A stretch of DNA of 64,000 bases. Source: CAVQBJ01 sp963724405 (GTDB taxonomy: Bacteria; Actinomycetota; Thermoleophilia; Solirubrobacterales; Solirubrobacteraceae). A program made the position numbers and the translations under genes. Below, in pieces: positions 1-8,103 of the stretch. The stretch covers positions 1-64,000 of the forward strand of contig CAVRUQ010000015.1 of NCBI GenBank assembly GCA_963724405.1. Direction: 5' to 3'. Every line of letters begins with the position of its first letter. Within the stretch, counting starts at the first letter, position 1. The notes under the pieces were generated by a model. That model was given only the letters and a program-made list of their open reading frames with translations. It was not told the origin of the DNA and did not search any database.

Positions 1-136
1 GACGACCACCGGGCACGGGCACGGGAGGCCGCTGCAGTTCTGCGTTCTTGGTGAGCCGTCGTCCGCGGCTGCCCCATTGGCGTAGCCGGGGGCCGGTCGA
101 ACACGGCCCGCGGCCGAGCGCCGGACTCCGACGTGG

Positions 137-334
137 TCAGCGCGATCCGGTGGGCACCGGTATTCCAAGCTGCCGGCAGATCCCGCGAGCGGTGGGCATC
201 TTGATCTCCCGGTGACGAGGCACGGTCGTCCGCTGCCCTGACGCCGTGTTCTCCCACAGCTCGTGATTCGCGGCCTGGCGCCTCAGCGAGCATCCGTGAG
301 CGGCGAGATGCCGCTCAAGATCGCGCTTCTTCAC
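137..334 (-). CDS. hicA: HicA-type mRNA interferase toxin
   Basis: Small basic protein of 65 residues from the GTG at 334. It has the HicA double-stranded-RNA-binding-like fold pattern: an N-terminal VKKRDLERHL helix, then GCSLRRQAANHELWENT with the conserved histidine, and a C-terminal IKMPTARGICRQLGIP. HicA toxins cleave mRNA and are neutralised by HicB. The GTG start overlaps the hicB stop codon in a GTGA junction, so the two are translationally coupled, antitoxin first. A longer in-frame reading back to 367 exists, but the overlap and family length favour 334. Function is inferred from the family; the pairing is visible. Confidence 0.85.
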   Translation of the reverse strand: MKKRDLERHLAAHGCSLRRQAANHELWENTASGQRTTVPRHREIKMPTARGICRQLGIPVPTGSR

Positions 335-558
335 GCAGCAATCTCGACGGACTCCACGAGAGCCCAACCGGTCTGGGGAATCGGCTCACCGCGCGCACGG
401 CGCTCGTCGAGGACGAGCGCGATCGCTTCCTTGACCATGGTCCGCGCGTCCTCGAGGTTCTCGCCCTGCGTCTGGACCTCGGGAAGCTCGGGAACATGGG
501 CGTACACCCAGCCCTCGCCAGCATCCTCGTAGACAACGTTGAATGTCAGCGCGCTCAT
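331..558 (-). CDS. hicB: HicB-type antitoxin
   Basis: A 75-residue protein with the HicB core: a strand-rich N-terminus (LTFNVVYEDAGEGWVYAHV), the PELPEVQTQGENLEDA segment and a helical tail. It is a minimal HicB without an extra DNA-binding domain. ATG at 558 is preceded by TACGCT about 7 nt upstream, which looks like a leaderless promoter -10 box. It sits upstream of hicA with a 4-nt overlap. HicB binds HicA and normally represses the operon; how this short form represses is not evident. Confidence 0.85.
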   Translation of the reverse strand: MSALTFNVVYEDAGEGWVYAHVPELPEVQTQGENLEDARTMVKEAIALVLDERRARGEPIPQTGWALVESVEIAA

Positions 559-743
559 TGCTCGGAGCGTAGCGCCTCGCGGCGAGACCGACGATCTGAG
601 TTCCGCAGCCAGCCGAAACCACGCATGCTCCCTAACGCGGACCACTGTTCCGCTCGGGACGAGCGGGAGGTCGTAGGCGATGGTCCACCTTCGCCTACGT
701 CTGCGCGTCCTGCATTCGGTCCGGCGCCGTACGCTATGCCGGC

Positions 744-965
744 ATGGGAATCATCGAAGACGTGGGTGCGTCCGCTGCCTGGATCGTCTCTTGCTTGCGG
801 GCGTCCGGCTGTCACGCCGACTTCTCGCCTGCGAGCGCCTCCGAGATAGGCCGGTTCTTCGAAGACCAGATGCTCGCGCGCCGGGGCAGCTGGCGCCTGA
901 CTGGTCCGCATCGGCGGAGAGCGGAACTGGACGGCATCCGGTCCGTTGAGTTCGTTGTCGTGTGA
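744..965 (+). CDS. small hypothetical protein, possibly 3'-frameshifted
   Basis: A 73-residue product. The first about 40 residues (IIEDVGASAAWIVSCLRASG then HADFSPASASEIGRFFEDQM) look like a genuine amphipathic domain, and I recall similar actinobacterial hypothetical proteins that continue for another 40 or so residues. The C-terminal 30 residues here are arginine-rich and low in coding character, so a frameshift after the FFEDQ segment is possible. A TACGCT box lies 8 nt before the ATG, consistent with a leaderless message. Function unknown. Confidence 0.4.
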   Translation: MGIIEDVGASAAWIVSCLRASGCHADFSPASASEIGRFFEDQMLARRGSWRLTGPHRRRAELDGIRSVEFVVV

Positions 966-986
966 CCGCCGGGCAGCGGCCCTAAG

Positions 987-1011
987 TCTGATTTATCTGA
1001 TAGGATCTGAT
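987..1011 (+). promoter_or_regulatory. three TCTGAT direct repeats over the vapBC start
   Basis: TCTGAT occurs at 987-992, 996-1001 and 1006-1011, spaced 9 and 10 bp, so on one face of the helix. It overlaps a TAGGAT hexamer (1001-1006) that ends 6 nt before the ATG at 1013. The arrangement fits a leaderless promoter with an iterated operator for the antitoxin; operator function is inference. Confidence 0.45.
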
Positions 1012-1012
1012 G

Positions 1013-1270
1013 ATGTCCCGGATGACCGCCACGGAAGTGGCCAGAAGCTTTTCTGAGGTCCTCAACCGGGTGGCGACCGGCGAAGAGGTCGAGGTGACTC
1101 GCAGCGGCGCCGCGGTCGCGGTAATCGGCCCGCCCCGGGCCCGCCTGATCACCGGCGCCCGACTGAGCGAGCTCCTCTCCGCCGCGCCCTCCCCGGACGA
1201 CGGATTCGCCGAGGATCTTCGGGGCCTGCGTGAGAGCGCAGGCCCACCCGAGGATCGATGGCCCTCCTGA
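1013..1270 (+). CDS. Phd/YefM-type antitoxin (VapB-like)
   Basis: About 85 residues with the Phd/YefM N-terminus: MTATEVARSFSEVLNRV followed by GEEVEVTRSGAAVAVIGP, the usual DNA-binding and dimerisation half. The C-terminal half (LITGARLSELLSAAP to the end) would be the toxin-wrapping tail. Two ATGs in frame (1010 and 1013) are possible; the TAGGAT box placed 6 nt before 1013 favours 1013. The 3' end overlaps the PIN toxin by 13 nt, typical of co-translated pairs. Confidence 0.85.
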   Translation: MSRMTATEVARSFSEVLNRVATGEEVEVTRSGAAVAVIGPPRARLITGARLSELLSAAPSPDDGFAEDLRGLRESAGPPEDRWPS

Positions 1271-1653
1271 TCGACACCGACCTGCTGATCGAACTGGAGC
1301 GGCGGGCGGGCGACGTGCAGGACCTGCTCGGCGGTGAGGAGAGCGCGATCAGCGTGATCACGGTCAGCGAACTGCTGCACGGTGTCCTTCGCGCGCGCGG
1401 CGGCATCCGGGCTCGACGCAGCGCATTTGTCGAGCACATCCTCGCCGGACTTCAAGCGGTCCCCGTCACAGAACTCGTCGCGCGCGTCCACGCCGAAATC
1501 TGGGCGCAACTCGCCGATCGCGGCGAGGTCATCGGCGCCCACGATCTCTGGATCGCCGCCACGGCCGTCGCACACGGATTCGGCATCGCGACACGCAACG
1601 GCTCCCACTTCGCACGGATACCCAGCCTGCGAGTCGTCAGCCCAGCAAACTGA
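1258..1653 (+). CDS. vapC: PIN-domain ribonuclease toxin (VapC)
   Basis: A 131-residue PIN-domain protein. The acidic catalytic set is visible: IDTDLLIELE at the N-terminus, SELLHGVLRA in the middle (conserved Glu), and GAHDLWIAATAVAHG plus the final NGSHFARIPSLRV (acidic Asp near residue 100). VapC toxins are Mg-dependent RNases, often specific for tRNA. It overlaps its antitoxin gene by 13 nt. Length is normal and no catalytic residue appears missing. Confidence 0.9.
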   Translation: MALLIDTDLLIELERRAGDVQDLLGGEESAISVITVSELLHGVLRARGGIRARRSAFVEHILAGLQAVPVTELVARVHAEIWAQLADRGEVIGAHDLWIAATAVAHGFGIATRNGSHFARIPSLRVVSPAN

Positions 1654-1820
1654 GCGGCCGGCTCAGCACCGCATCGCCAGCAAAGCGGGGCCCAGACAAC
1701 GTCTCGTCCACTGTTCCCCCGGTCGCGCCACAAGCCGCCGGCGGGCAACGTGGGCCCGGCGGCGGTGGCGTGGATTTCCAATGCCCACATACGGGCGCTG
1801 CTAAGACTCTCCTGGCTGAG

Positions 1821-2864
1821 CTAGACCCGCGCGTCGTGCGCGACGACCGGCTCGGGCCCGGCCTCGGGCGCGGCCGTCGGGCGGCGATCGGCCCCGGCGG
1901 CGGTCCGCGCCGCGCCGGCGAGGCCCTCGTCGCCCGCCGGGCTCCCGCTGGCATCCCGGCGCGCGGACAGCGGCAGGTGCGCCAGTGAACGGCGCGCGAC
2001 CGACCGGCGCCAGGCGTGCACGATCGCCGCGCAGAAGCCCCAGCCGTAGCGCAGCGTCGGCGGCTTCTTCGAATGGCCGTGGGCGCGGCGCAGCACGCTG
2101 ATCGGCACCTCCTCGAAGCGCACGCCCCGCGTCAGGGCCTCGACGAGGAACTCGGCGGCGTGGAACTGCGGCTCGCGCAGGTCGAGCGTGGCGAGCACCT
2201 CGGTGCGGATCGCGCGGAAGCCGTTCGAGCAGTCGGTCACGTGCGTGCGGGTGAGCGCGCGCACGACGCGGTTGAAGAAGGCGATGCCGAGCTCGCGGGC
2301 GAACGCGCCCGGCTCGGCGCTCCCGAGCACGCGCGAGCCGGCGGCGAAGTCGACGCGTCCGCTCAGCACGGGCTCGACGACCTGCGCGATCTCCTCGGGG
2401 CGGTGCTGACCGTCGGCGTCGAGCGTCACGACAATCGACGCGCCGGCGGTCACGGCGGCGTGGTAGCCGGCGCGCAGCGCCGCCCCGCCGCCGCGATTGA
2501 CCGGCAGCTGCGCGACGAGCGCGCCGGCGCGCATCGCCGCCGCGGCGGTGTCGTCGCGCGAGCCGTCGTCGACGACGAGCACGACGATCGGGGTGTCGCC
2601 CAGCCGATCCGGAATGCGCGGCAGCAGCTCGGGGAGCGTCTCACCCTCCTCGTAGGCGGGGATCACGATCGCCACCCGGTCGACGAGGCGCGCGCGCAGC
2701 GACTCGGGGTCGAGCGGGCGCCCGAGCTCGTCCAGGCAGGTGTGAGCCGGCGGCTCGAAGCTGAGGGTGGGCGTGGGCAGGGAGGGGTCCACGGTGCGGG
2801 GGCACGGCGGTGGGACGCCCCGGGGAGAATATCCGCCGGGACGTCGTCCGACGCGGTTCGTCAT
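1821..2864 (-). CDS. family 2 glycosyltransferase, polyprenyl-phosphate sugar transferase type
   Basis: GT2 enzyme with GT-A motifs in order: VAIVIPAYEEGETLPELLP, VLVVDDGSRDDT, then a TLDADGQHRPEEI DxD region, DCSNGFRAI and a positively charged EVPISVLRRAHGHSK. This is the DPM1/GtrB-like type that moves a sugar from a nucleotide donor to a polyprenyl phosphate. No C-terminal membrane helices are seen; the tail is Ala/Arg/Pro rich. ATG at 2864 would leave only 10 nt to the divergent sqdB start, so a start further inside (near 2790-2720) is also possible. It may serve glycolipid or cell-wall sugar assembly with the neighbours. Confidence 0.8.
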   Translation of the reverse strand: MTNRVGRRPGGYSPRGVPPPCPRTVDPSLPTPTLSFEPPAHTCLDELGRPLDPESLRARLVDRVAIVIPAYEEGETLPELLPRIPDRLGDTPIVVLVVDDGSRDDTAAAAMRAGALVAQLPVNRGGGAALRAGYHAAVTAGASIVVTLDADGQHRPEEIAQVVEPVLSGRVDFAAGSRVLGSAEPGAFARELGIAFFNRVVRALTRTHVTDCSNGFRAIRTEVLATLDLREPQFHAAEFLVEALTRGVRFEEVPISVLRRAHGHSKKPPTLRYGWGFCAAIVHAWRRSVARRSLAHLPLSARRDASGSPAGDEGLAGAARTAAGADRRPTAAPEAGPEPVVAHDARV

Positions 2865-2875
2865 AATCCTCTCCG
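2862..2875 (+). promoter_or_regulatory. leaderless promoter -10 of sqdB
   Basis: CATAAT at 2862-2867 is followed by 7 nt and then the GTG start of sqdB at 2875. This matches a leaderless -10 element; no Shine-Dalgarno sequence precedes the GTG. Confidence 0.5.
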
Positions 2876-4134
2876 TGCGCATCCTGATCCTCGGCGGGGA
2901 CGGATACCTCGGATGGCCCACCGCGATGCATCTGTCGGCGCGTGGGCACGAGGTGACCGTGGTCGACAACTTCTCGCGCCGGCACTGGCATCTGGAGCAG
3001 GGAACCGACTCGCTGACGCCGATCGCGTCGCTCGCCGATCGCCTCGAGGCCTGGGAGCAGGTCGGGGGCCGGCGCATCGCCGCCGAGATCGGCGACATCC
3101 AGGATCCCGAGTTCCTGGACCGGGTCGTGGCGCGCCTGCTGCCCGAGACCGTGATCCACTACGGCGAGCACTCATCGGCGCCGTACTCGATGATCTCGCG
3201 CCGCCACGCGGTGGAGACGCAGAGCAATAACCTCGTCGGCACGCTGAACCTGCTCTTCGCGCTGCGCGAGTACGTGCCGACGTGCCATCTCGTCAAGCTC
3301 GGCACGATGGGCGAGTACGGCACGCCGAACATCGACATCGAAGAGGGCTACATCGAGATCGAGCACAAGGGTCGTCGCGACCGTCTCCCCTTCCCCAAGC
3401 TCCCCGGCTCGCTCTACCACCTCTCCAAGGTCCACGACTCGCACAACATCCACTTCGCCTGCCGCGTGTGGGGCCTGCGCGCCACCGACCTCAACCAGGG
3501 TGTCGTGTACGGGATCCAGACCCCCGAGACCGTGCTCGACGATCGCCTGGCCACGCGCTTTGACTACGACGAGCTGTTCGGCACGGCGCTCAACCGGTTC
3601 TGCGTGCAGGCGGTCATCGGCCACCCGCTCACCGTCTACGGAAGCGGCACCCAGACGCGCGGCTTCCTGAACATCCGCGACACCCTGCAGTGCGTCGAGC
3701 TGGCGACGCTCAACCCGGCCGACCCGGGCGAGTTCCGCGTGTTCAACCAGTTCACCGAGCAGTTCAGCGTGCGCGAGCTTGCCGAGCTCGTGCAGACCGC
3801 CGCCGGCTCGCTCGGGATCGACGTGACGATCGAGAGCTACCCGAACCCGCGCGTCGAGGCCGAGCACCATTACTACAACGCGGCCAACCGCAACCTGCTC
3901 GACCTCGGGCTGCAGCCGCACCTGCTCGGGGACGAGCTCGTCCAGTCGATGCTCACCTACATCGAGCGCCACCGCGACCGCGTCATCACGCGGGCGATCG
4001 AGCCGCGCGTGCGCTGGCGCCCGGACGACGCGGCGACCGCGCAGGCCGGCGTCCTCGCCGACGGCGCACCGGAGCAGTCCTCCGGCGACGTCGAGCCGGT
4101 CGTGGCCCCCACGCGGCGCTTCGCGCGAGACTGA
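2875..4134 (+). CDS. sqdB: UDP-sulfoquinovose synthase
   Basis: A 419-residue extended SDR. The N-terminal nucleotide-binding motif GGDGYLGWPTAMHLS (residues 7-21) is the SQD1/SqdB signature variant of GxxGxxG, and VVDNFSRRHW follows. The catalytic pair is in YHLSK (Tyr181, Lys185); SSAPYSMI and TDLNQGVVYG are also SQD1-specific. The enzyme makes UDP-sulfoquinovose from UDP-glucose and sulfite, the head-group donor of sulfolipid. GTG at 2875 is chosen because the motif begins within 7 residues and CATAAT lies just upstream. No obvious SqdX sulfolipid transferase is adjacent; the divergent GT2 is not of that family. Confidence 0.9.
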   Translation: MRILILGGDGYLGWPTAMHLSARGHEVTVVDNFSRRHWHLEQGTDSLTPIASLADRLEAWEQVGGRRIAAEIGDIQDPEFLDRVVARLLPETVIHYGEHSSAPYSMISRRHAVETQSNNLVGTLNLLFALREYVPTCHLVKLGTMGEYGTPNIDIEEGYIEIEHKGRRDRLPFPKLPGSLYHLSKVHDSHNIHFACRVWGLRATDLNQGVVYGIQTPETVLDDRLATRFDYDELFGTALNRFCVQAVIGHPLTVYGSGTQTRGFLNIRDTLQCVELATLNPADPGEFRVFNQFTEQFSVRELAELVQTAAGSLGIDVTIESYPNPRVEAEHHYYNAANRNLLDLGLQPHLLGDELVQSMLTYIERHRDRVITRAIEPRVRWRPDDAATAQAGVLADGAPEQSSGDVEPVVAPTRRFARD

Positions 4135-4147
4135 CCGGCGCGCAGAG

Positions 4148-4513
4148 CTACCGCTCGGGGCGCGCGCGGGAGCGCCGCGGCGGAGCGGCGGTCGCCCGGC
4201 GCCGCCGGCGCAGACGCCGCTCGGCGACGACGGTGGCCACGAGCGCCATCGCGACCGGGATGCTGATGAGCGCGACCACCCCGAGCCCGGGCGCCACGAT
4301 GAGCGCCACGAGCGCGATCGCCAGCCCGGCGAGCGCGTCGGTGCGCAGGTCGCGCCGGCGTTCGAGGTAGCGCTGCTCGCGCCGGCGCCGGTCGCGCACC
4401 GCCTCACGGTCGATCTCGCGCTGGCGCTCGCCGGCCGTGGGCGTCCGCCGGGGCGCCTGGGCGCCCGACCCGGCCCGGCGGCGTGACGGTCGGTAGGCGG
4501 GGTCGACGCTCAT
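4148..4513 (-). CDS. small two-helix membrane protein
   Basis: 121 residues. A strongly basic N-terminal half (repeated RRR and REQRYLERRRDL) is followed by a hydrophobic hairpin of about 45 residues (LAGLAIALVALIVAPGLGVV then LISIPVAMALVATVV) and a basic tail. It overlaps the upstream prenyltransferase gene by 4 nt (ATGA), so it is probably co-translated with it. No recognised family. It could be an assembly partner of the DPPR synthase; that is a guess from position. Confidence 0.6.
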   Translation of the reverse strand: MSVDPAYRPSRRRAGSGAQAPRRTPTAGERQREIDREAVRDRRRREQRYLERRRDLRTDALAGLAIALVALIVAPGLGVVALISIPVAMALVATVVAERRLRRRRRATAAPPRRSRARPER

Positions 4514-5469
4514 GATCCGAGGGCGACGGCGAACATCGCGACCCACGCGACGCCGGCGACGATCATGAATTGATCCTTGAACAAGATCTGCTCGGGCGCG
4601 CTGCCCTCGCCGCGCGTGACGAGCAGCACGTAACGCAGCATCGCCAGTGTGAAGGGCACGATCGTCAGCTCCCGCCAGCGCAGTTCGTCGAGATGCTTGG
4701 ACTCAAAGGCCCACAGAGCGTAGGCCCCGACGGCGACGGCACACGAGATCGCGAGCACGATGCGCAGGAACTCGGCCGTGTACTCCTCGAGCACCGGCCG
4801 CGAGGCGCGCGACAGCGGATCCATCAGGTCGGCCAGGCGACGGCCGGCGGCGACGAGCAGGGCCGAGAACGACACGACGACCAGGAACCAGCGCGAGATC
4901 GGGATGTGCGCGGCGGCTCCGCCGGCGCTCGCCCGCAGCACGAACGCCGTGGCGATCACCGCGATGTCGGCGATCGCGACCCGGCGCAGCCAGCCGGTGT
5001 AGGCGACGTTCAGCGCGAGGTAGGCGCCGGCGATCGCGAACAGGGCCCAGCCGGCGATGAGCGACAGCCCGAGCCCCGCCGCGGCCGCGAGCAGGCCGAC
5101 GACCGTCGCGCTGCGCGTCGAGATCGCGCCCGAGGCGATCCCCCGGTGGCGCTTGCTCGGGTGCGCGCGATCGTCGGCGACGTCGTGCACGTCGTTCAGC
5201 AGGTAGACCCCGCTCGCCAGCAGGCAGAACATCACGAAGGCGAGCCCGACGCGCGCGAGCACGCCCGGGTGCAGCAGGACGCCCGCGGCCGCCGGGGCGG
5301 CGACGACGAGCAGGTTCTTCGGCCACTGGCGCACGCGCACCGCCCGGATCCACGCCTGGGTGCGCGACGGACGGGGCGGCGGGGCCGCACGCTCGGGCCC
5401 GAGGGCGCCCGCGATCTCCTCGGAGAGCGATGGTGGCGTCTGGGCGGTGGTCCTCGTAGGGGATGACAT
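4510..5469 (-). CDS. UbiA-family decaprenyl-phosphate phosphoribosyltransferase
   Basis: 319-residue polytopic membrane protein of the UbiA superfamily. The first aspartate motif reads NDVHDVADDRAHPSKRHRGI followed by ASG, the form seen in 5-phosphoribosyl-1-pyrophosphate:decaprenyl-phosphate transferases (Rv3806c type) rather than in quinone UbiA enzymes. RVRQWPKNLLVVAAP at the start of the membrane domain is also typical. The product, decaprenylphosphoryl-5-phosphoribose, is the precursor of decaprenylphosphoryl-arabinose for wall arabinan. The N-terminal 45 residues are Pro/Thr-rich and cytosolic. It is first of a two-gene operon with the small membrane protein. Confidence 0.8.
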   Translation of the reverse strand: MSSPTRTTAQTPPSLSEEIAGALGPERAAPPPRPSRTQAWIRAVRVRQWPKNLLVVAAPAAAGVLLHPGVLARVGLAFVMFCLLASGVYLLNDVHDVADDRAHPSKRHRGIASGAISTRSATVVGLLAAAAGLGLSLIAGWALFAIAGAYLALNVAYTGWLRRVAIADIAVIATAFVLRASAGGAAAHIPISRWFLVVVSFSALLVAAGRRLADLMDPLSRASRPVLEEYTAEFLRIVLAISCAVAVGAYALWAFESKHLDELRWRELTIVPFTLAMLRYVLLVTRGEGSAPEQILFKDQFMIVAGVAWVAMFAVALGS

Positions 5470-5573
5470 TTACGGGGGCGGCCGGCGGGGCGGGAGATCG
5501 GCTGGCGGTGCGGGCGCCATGATGCCCGGCAAGGCCTGAAGCCGAGCTAAGCCCCGCATGGGCGTTTCCTCAT

Positions 5574-5676
5574 GTGCGTTTCTACGCACACACTCGCTGT
5601 CGGGCCTGCTCGGACGTGGTGAGGATCCTCTTAGCTTGCGCCGCTCACGACAGGGGGACTGCCAGGCTGCCTGGAA
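5574..5676 (+). promoter_or_regulatory. hairpin-rich leader before phosphodiester glycosidase
   Basis: A perfect stem GTGCGT (5574-5579) / ACGCAC (5584-5589) with a TTCT loop lies about 130 nt before the likely GTG start. A second foldable segment follows near 5650-5690 (GACAGG ... CCTGTC enclosing the near-palindrome CCAGGCTGCCTGG). I could not match it to a known riboswitch class. Confidence 0.3.
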
Positions 5677-5716
5677 GCCTGTCCCGTCACGTTACCCGAC
5701 CGGGGGCGGCCCACCC

Positions 5717-6868
5717 GTGTCCAGCAGCGACTTCTCAGTCCCCTCTTCACGTCGGCCGCGGCGCGCTCTGCCGCCGCGCGTCTCCCCGCTGCGCCGTGTT
5801 CGGCGGATCGTGATCGTGGCGCTGCTCGTGTGCCTGGTGCCGGTCACCACCTCCTACGTGACGACGATGACCCAGCCGTCGAACTCGACCTTCGCGATCC
5901 GCTCGTTCGAGTGGCTGCGCGACCATGGGGCCGCGGGCGTCGCGGTCCAGGTCGAGGATTGGTACTACACCTTCAACGCGCCGTCGACCGGCGGCCCGGG
6001 CCTGAAGTCGCTTCCGGGGGCGCGCCCCCGCGTCGCGGTTGCCGACGTGGTACACCCGCCGAACATCGCGCCGGCCATCACGCCCGCCCTGCCCGGCGAA
6101 GGCGTGTGGTCGCCGAGCGAGTCGTTCACCGGCCCGAACTCGCCGGTGCAGATCACGACGCTGCGCAGCGACCCCAACTACCCGCGCATGGTGGCCGGCG
6201 CGGCGTGGATCAACACCTCGCGCACGCGCATCGCCCTGTACCCCGGCCGTCTGGAGCCGTCGGTGTCGCTGCCGAACCGGGGCGCGATGGAGGTGCCGCC
6301 CGCCGAACGCGGTCGCCTGCTGGCGACGTTCAACAGCGGCTTCAAGCTGCAGGACTCCCACGGCGGCTTCGCCGTCGGCGGCGTCACGTACGCCCCGCTG
6401 CAGGACGGGATGGCGACGCTCGTGCACCACGCCGACGGACGCGTCGACGTCGTGTCGTGGAGCGGCGGACCGAGCGCGCCGCCCGGGGTCGACTTCGCCC
6501 GCCAGAACCTCCCGCTGATCGTCGAGGGCGGGCAGCCGAACCCGAACCTGAGCGACGGCCCGCAGTGGGGCGTGACCGTCGGCAACGCGATTCGCGTGTG
6601 GCGCTCGGGCATCGGCATCGACGCCCACGGCAACCTCGTCTACGCCGCGGCCGACAACCAGACCGTCGCCTCGCTCGCCGCGATCCTGATCCGCGCCGGC
6701 GCGGTGCGCGCGATGCAGCTCGACATCAACTCCTTCTGGGTCAGCTTCATCACGTACGCACAGCCGGACGCCGGGTCGCCGAGCAACCTGCTCGGAGACA
6801 TGGTCCGCACGCCGCTGCGCTACCTCTCGCCCGACGACCGCGACTTCTTCGCCGTCTACGCGCGCTGA
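5717..6868 (+). CDS. membrane-anchored phosphodiester glycosidase (NAGPA/DUF2233)
   Basis: From GTG 5717 the protein is 383 residues. It has an N-terminal basic stretch and a signal anchor (RRIVIVALLVCLVPVTTSYV), then a NAGPA-type domain: LLATFNSGFKLQDSHGGFAV, GQPNPNLSDGPQWG, AIRVWRSGIGIDAHGNLVYA and AVRAMQLDINSFW, all hallmark patches. NAGPA-like enzymes remove sugar-1-phosphate caps from phosphodiesters in exopolymers. The reading frame stays open back to 5558, but 5717 places the anchor near the start. It probably acts on envelope or exopolysaccharide outside the membrane, fitting its glycosyl-lipid neighbours. Confidence 0.75.
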   Translation: MSSSDFSVPSSRRPRRALPPRVSPLRRVRRIVIVALLVCLVPVTTSYVTTMTQPSNSTFAIRSFEWLRDHGAAGVAVQVEDWYYTFNAPSTGGPGLKSLPGARPRVAVADVVHPPNIAPAITPALPGEGVWSPSESFTGPNSPVQITTLRSDPNYPRMVAGAAWINTSRTRIALYPGRLEPSVSLPNRGAMEVPPAERGRLLATFNSGFKLQDSHGGFAVGGVTYAPLQDGMATLVHHADGRVDVVSWSGGPSAPPGVDFARQNLPLIVEGGQPNPNLSDGPQWGVTVGNAIRVWRSGIGIDAHGNLVYAAADNQTVASLAAILIRAGAVRAMQLDINSFWVSFITYAQPDAGSPSNLLGDMVRTPLRYLSPDDRDFFAVYAR

Positions 6869-6887
6869 GCCGTCGCTGTCGCGCCGC

Positions 6888-8042
6888 TCACCGCGACGGA
6901 CGCACCGAGACGGTGCCGGTCGCGGTCGTGCCGCCCGACGGGTCGAGCTGCAGCGCGGCGGTGAGCGCGAGCGCGCTCCCGTCGCTGCGGGTGACGGTCG
7001 CGGCCAGGTTCGTGCCCTGCAGCGCGGTGATCACGCCGCTGTAGCGTCCGGGCTCCGACGCGGGCCCGAGCGTCACGTGACTCGCGCTCATCGAGAGCCC
7101 GCCGCCGGGCTGCGGCTGCCCCTCGATGCGGATGTCCAGCGCGCTGAGCGACGTGCCCTGGAGCGCGAGCTTGATCTCGACCTGAGCCAGGCCGCTCGCG
7201 GTCTGGCTCTGCTGCAGGGTGCCCGTGCCCTGGGCCGTGAACGGGGTCACGCGCGAGCCGAAGGACGGGCCGGCGCCGGAGGAGCCGCTCGCGCTGGAGC
7301 CGCCGCCGGAGGCGCCGCCGCTCGAGGAGCCGCCGCTCGAACCGGCGGCCGACGACGCCCCAGCGGCCGCCAGCACCGAGGCCGGCGTCCCGGCCCGCTT
7401 GGCCCAGCCCGTTCCGAGCGGACCGCCCGGAAGCCACACGATGAGGCCCAGCGGGACGAGCACCGCCGCGCTGAGCGCCGAGGTGCGCACGCCGCGGTTC
7501 GCCGGCCAGCCGGACAGCGCGCGCACGCACACCGCGGCGATGACGGCGATCACGCACACCGCGGTGAGCAGCAGCATCCACGCGCTCTTGGTGTCGCTGC
7601 CGGTCCCCAGGCCGTGCACGACGGCGATCGGCCAGCACAGGTAGGCGAGCCAGTGGATCGCGCGCCAGGTCGAGTAGCCGAGCCGGTAACGGGCCAGGCT
7701 CGTGATCACGAGCGCGATGATCAGGTCCGACGCGAACGTGCCGAGCCCGAGCCAGATCGGGCGGTAGGCGGACACGAACGGGATGAACACGTCGACGATC
7801 GTGATCGGGGCGAACCCGTCGGCGAGCGAGGTGAGGATGTGGACGGCGAGCAGGGCGAGCGCGAGCAGCGACGCGTCGCGGTGGATGCGGTCGACGACGA
7901 AGCGCGGCAGCTCGGGCGTCTGCCAGCGCTGCACGTTCGCGACACCGAGGCCGACGCTGATCGTCAGCAGGATGAGCGTGACCGCGCCGGTGGCGCGCGT
8001 GAGGTACCAGAGCGCGGTCCCGTTGCCGACGGCGATGATCAC
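6888..8042 (-). CDS. ferric-reductase-like haem membrane protein with exported tail
   Basis: 384 residues. The N-terminal half is a six-helix FRD-type membrane domain with two histidine pairs: VDRIHRDASLLALALLAVHI and TWRAIHWLAYLCWPIAVVHG, which should hold two b-type haems. A Gly/Ser linker of about 30 residues then leads to a beta-rich extracytoplasmic domain (LQQSQTASGLAQVEIKLALQ onward). It lacks the FAD/NAD domains of full ferric reductases, so it would pass electrons through the membrane to or from a partner. The gene upstream on the same strand encodes a small membrane protein, a likely operon mate. Confidence 0.7.
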   Translation of the reverse strand: MIIAVGNGTALWYLTRATGAVTLILLTISVGLGVANVQRWQTPELPRFVVDRIHRDASLLALALLAVHILTSLADGFAPITIVDVFIPFVSAYRPIWLGLGTFASDLIIALVITSLARYRLGYSTWRAIHWLAYLCWPIAVVHGLGTGSDTKSAWMLLLTAVCVIAVIAAVCVRALSGWPANRGVRTSALSAAVLVPLGLIVWLPGGPLGTGWAKRAGTPASVLAAAGASSAAGSSGGSSSGGASGGGSSASGSSGAGPSFGSRVTPFTAQGTGTLQQSQTASGLAQVEIKLALQGTSLSALDIRIEGQPQPGGGLSMSASHVTLGPASEPGRYSGVITALQGTNLAATVTRSDGSALALTAALQLDPSGGTTATGTVSVRPSR

Positions 8043-8103
8043 GGCCTGCCCCCTGGTCTTCTCGGTCGGCGCGACCCGGCGATCGGGACCGCCGGCGTCG
8101 GAC

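Noticed and set aside
2016..3230. Long reading frame on + opposite the GT2 gene, and similar long frames opposite most genes
   Set aside because: Arg/Ala/Gly-rich shadow frames caused by high GC; the opposite strand holds clear conserved motifs.
5521..5716. ydaO-type (c-di-AMP) or other known riboswitch
   Set aside because: Neither the GGTGAATC-like nor the GCTAACC-like conserved blocks are present; kept only as an unassigned structured leader.
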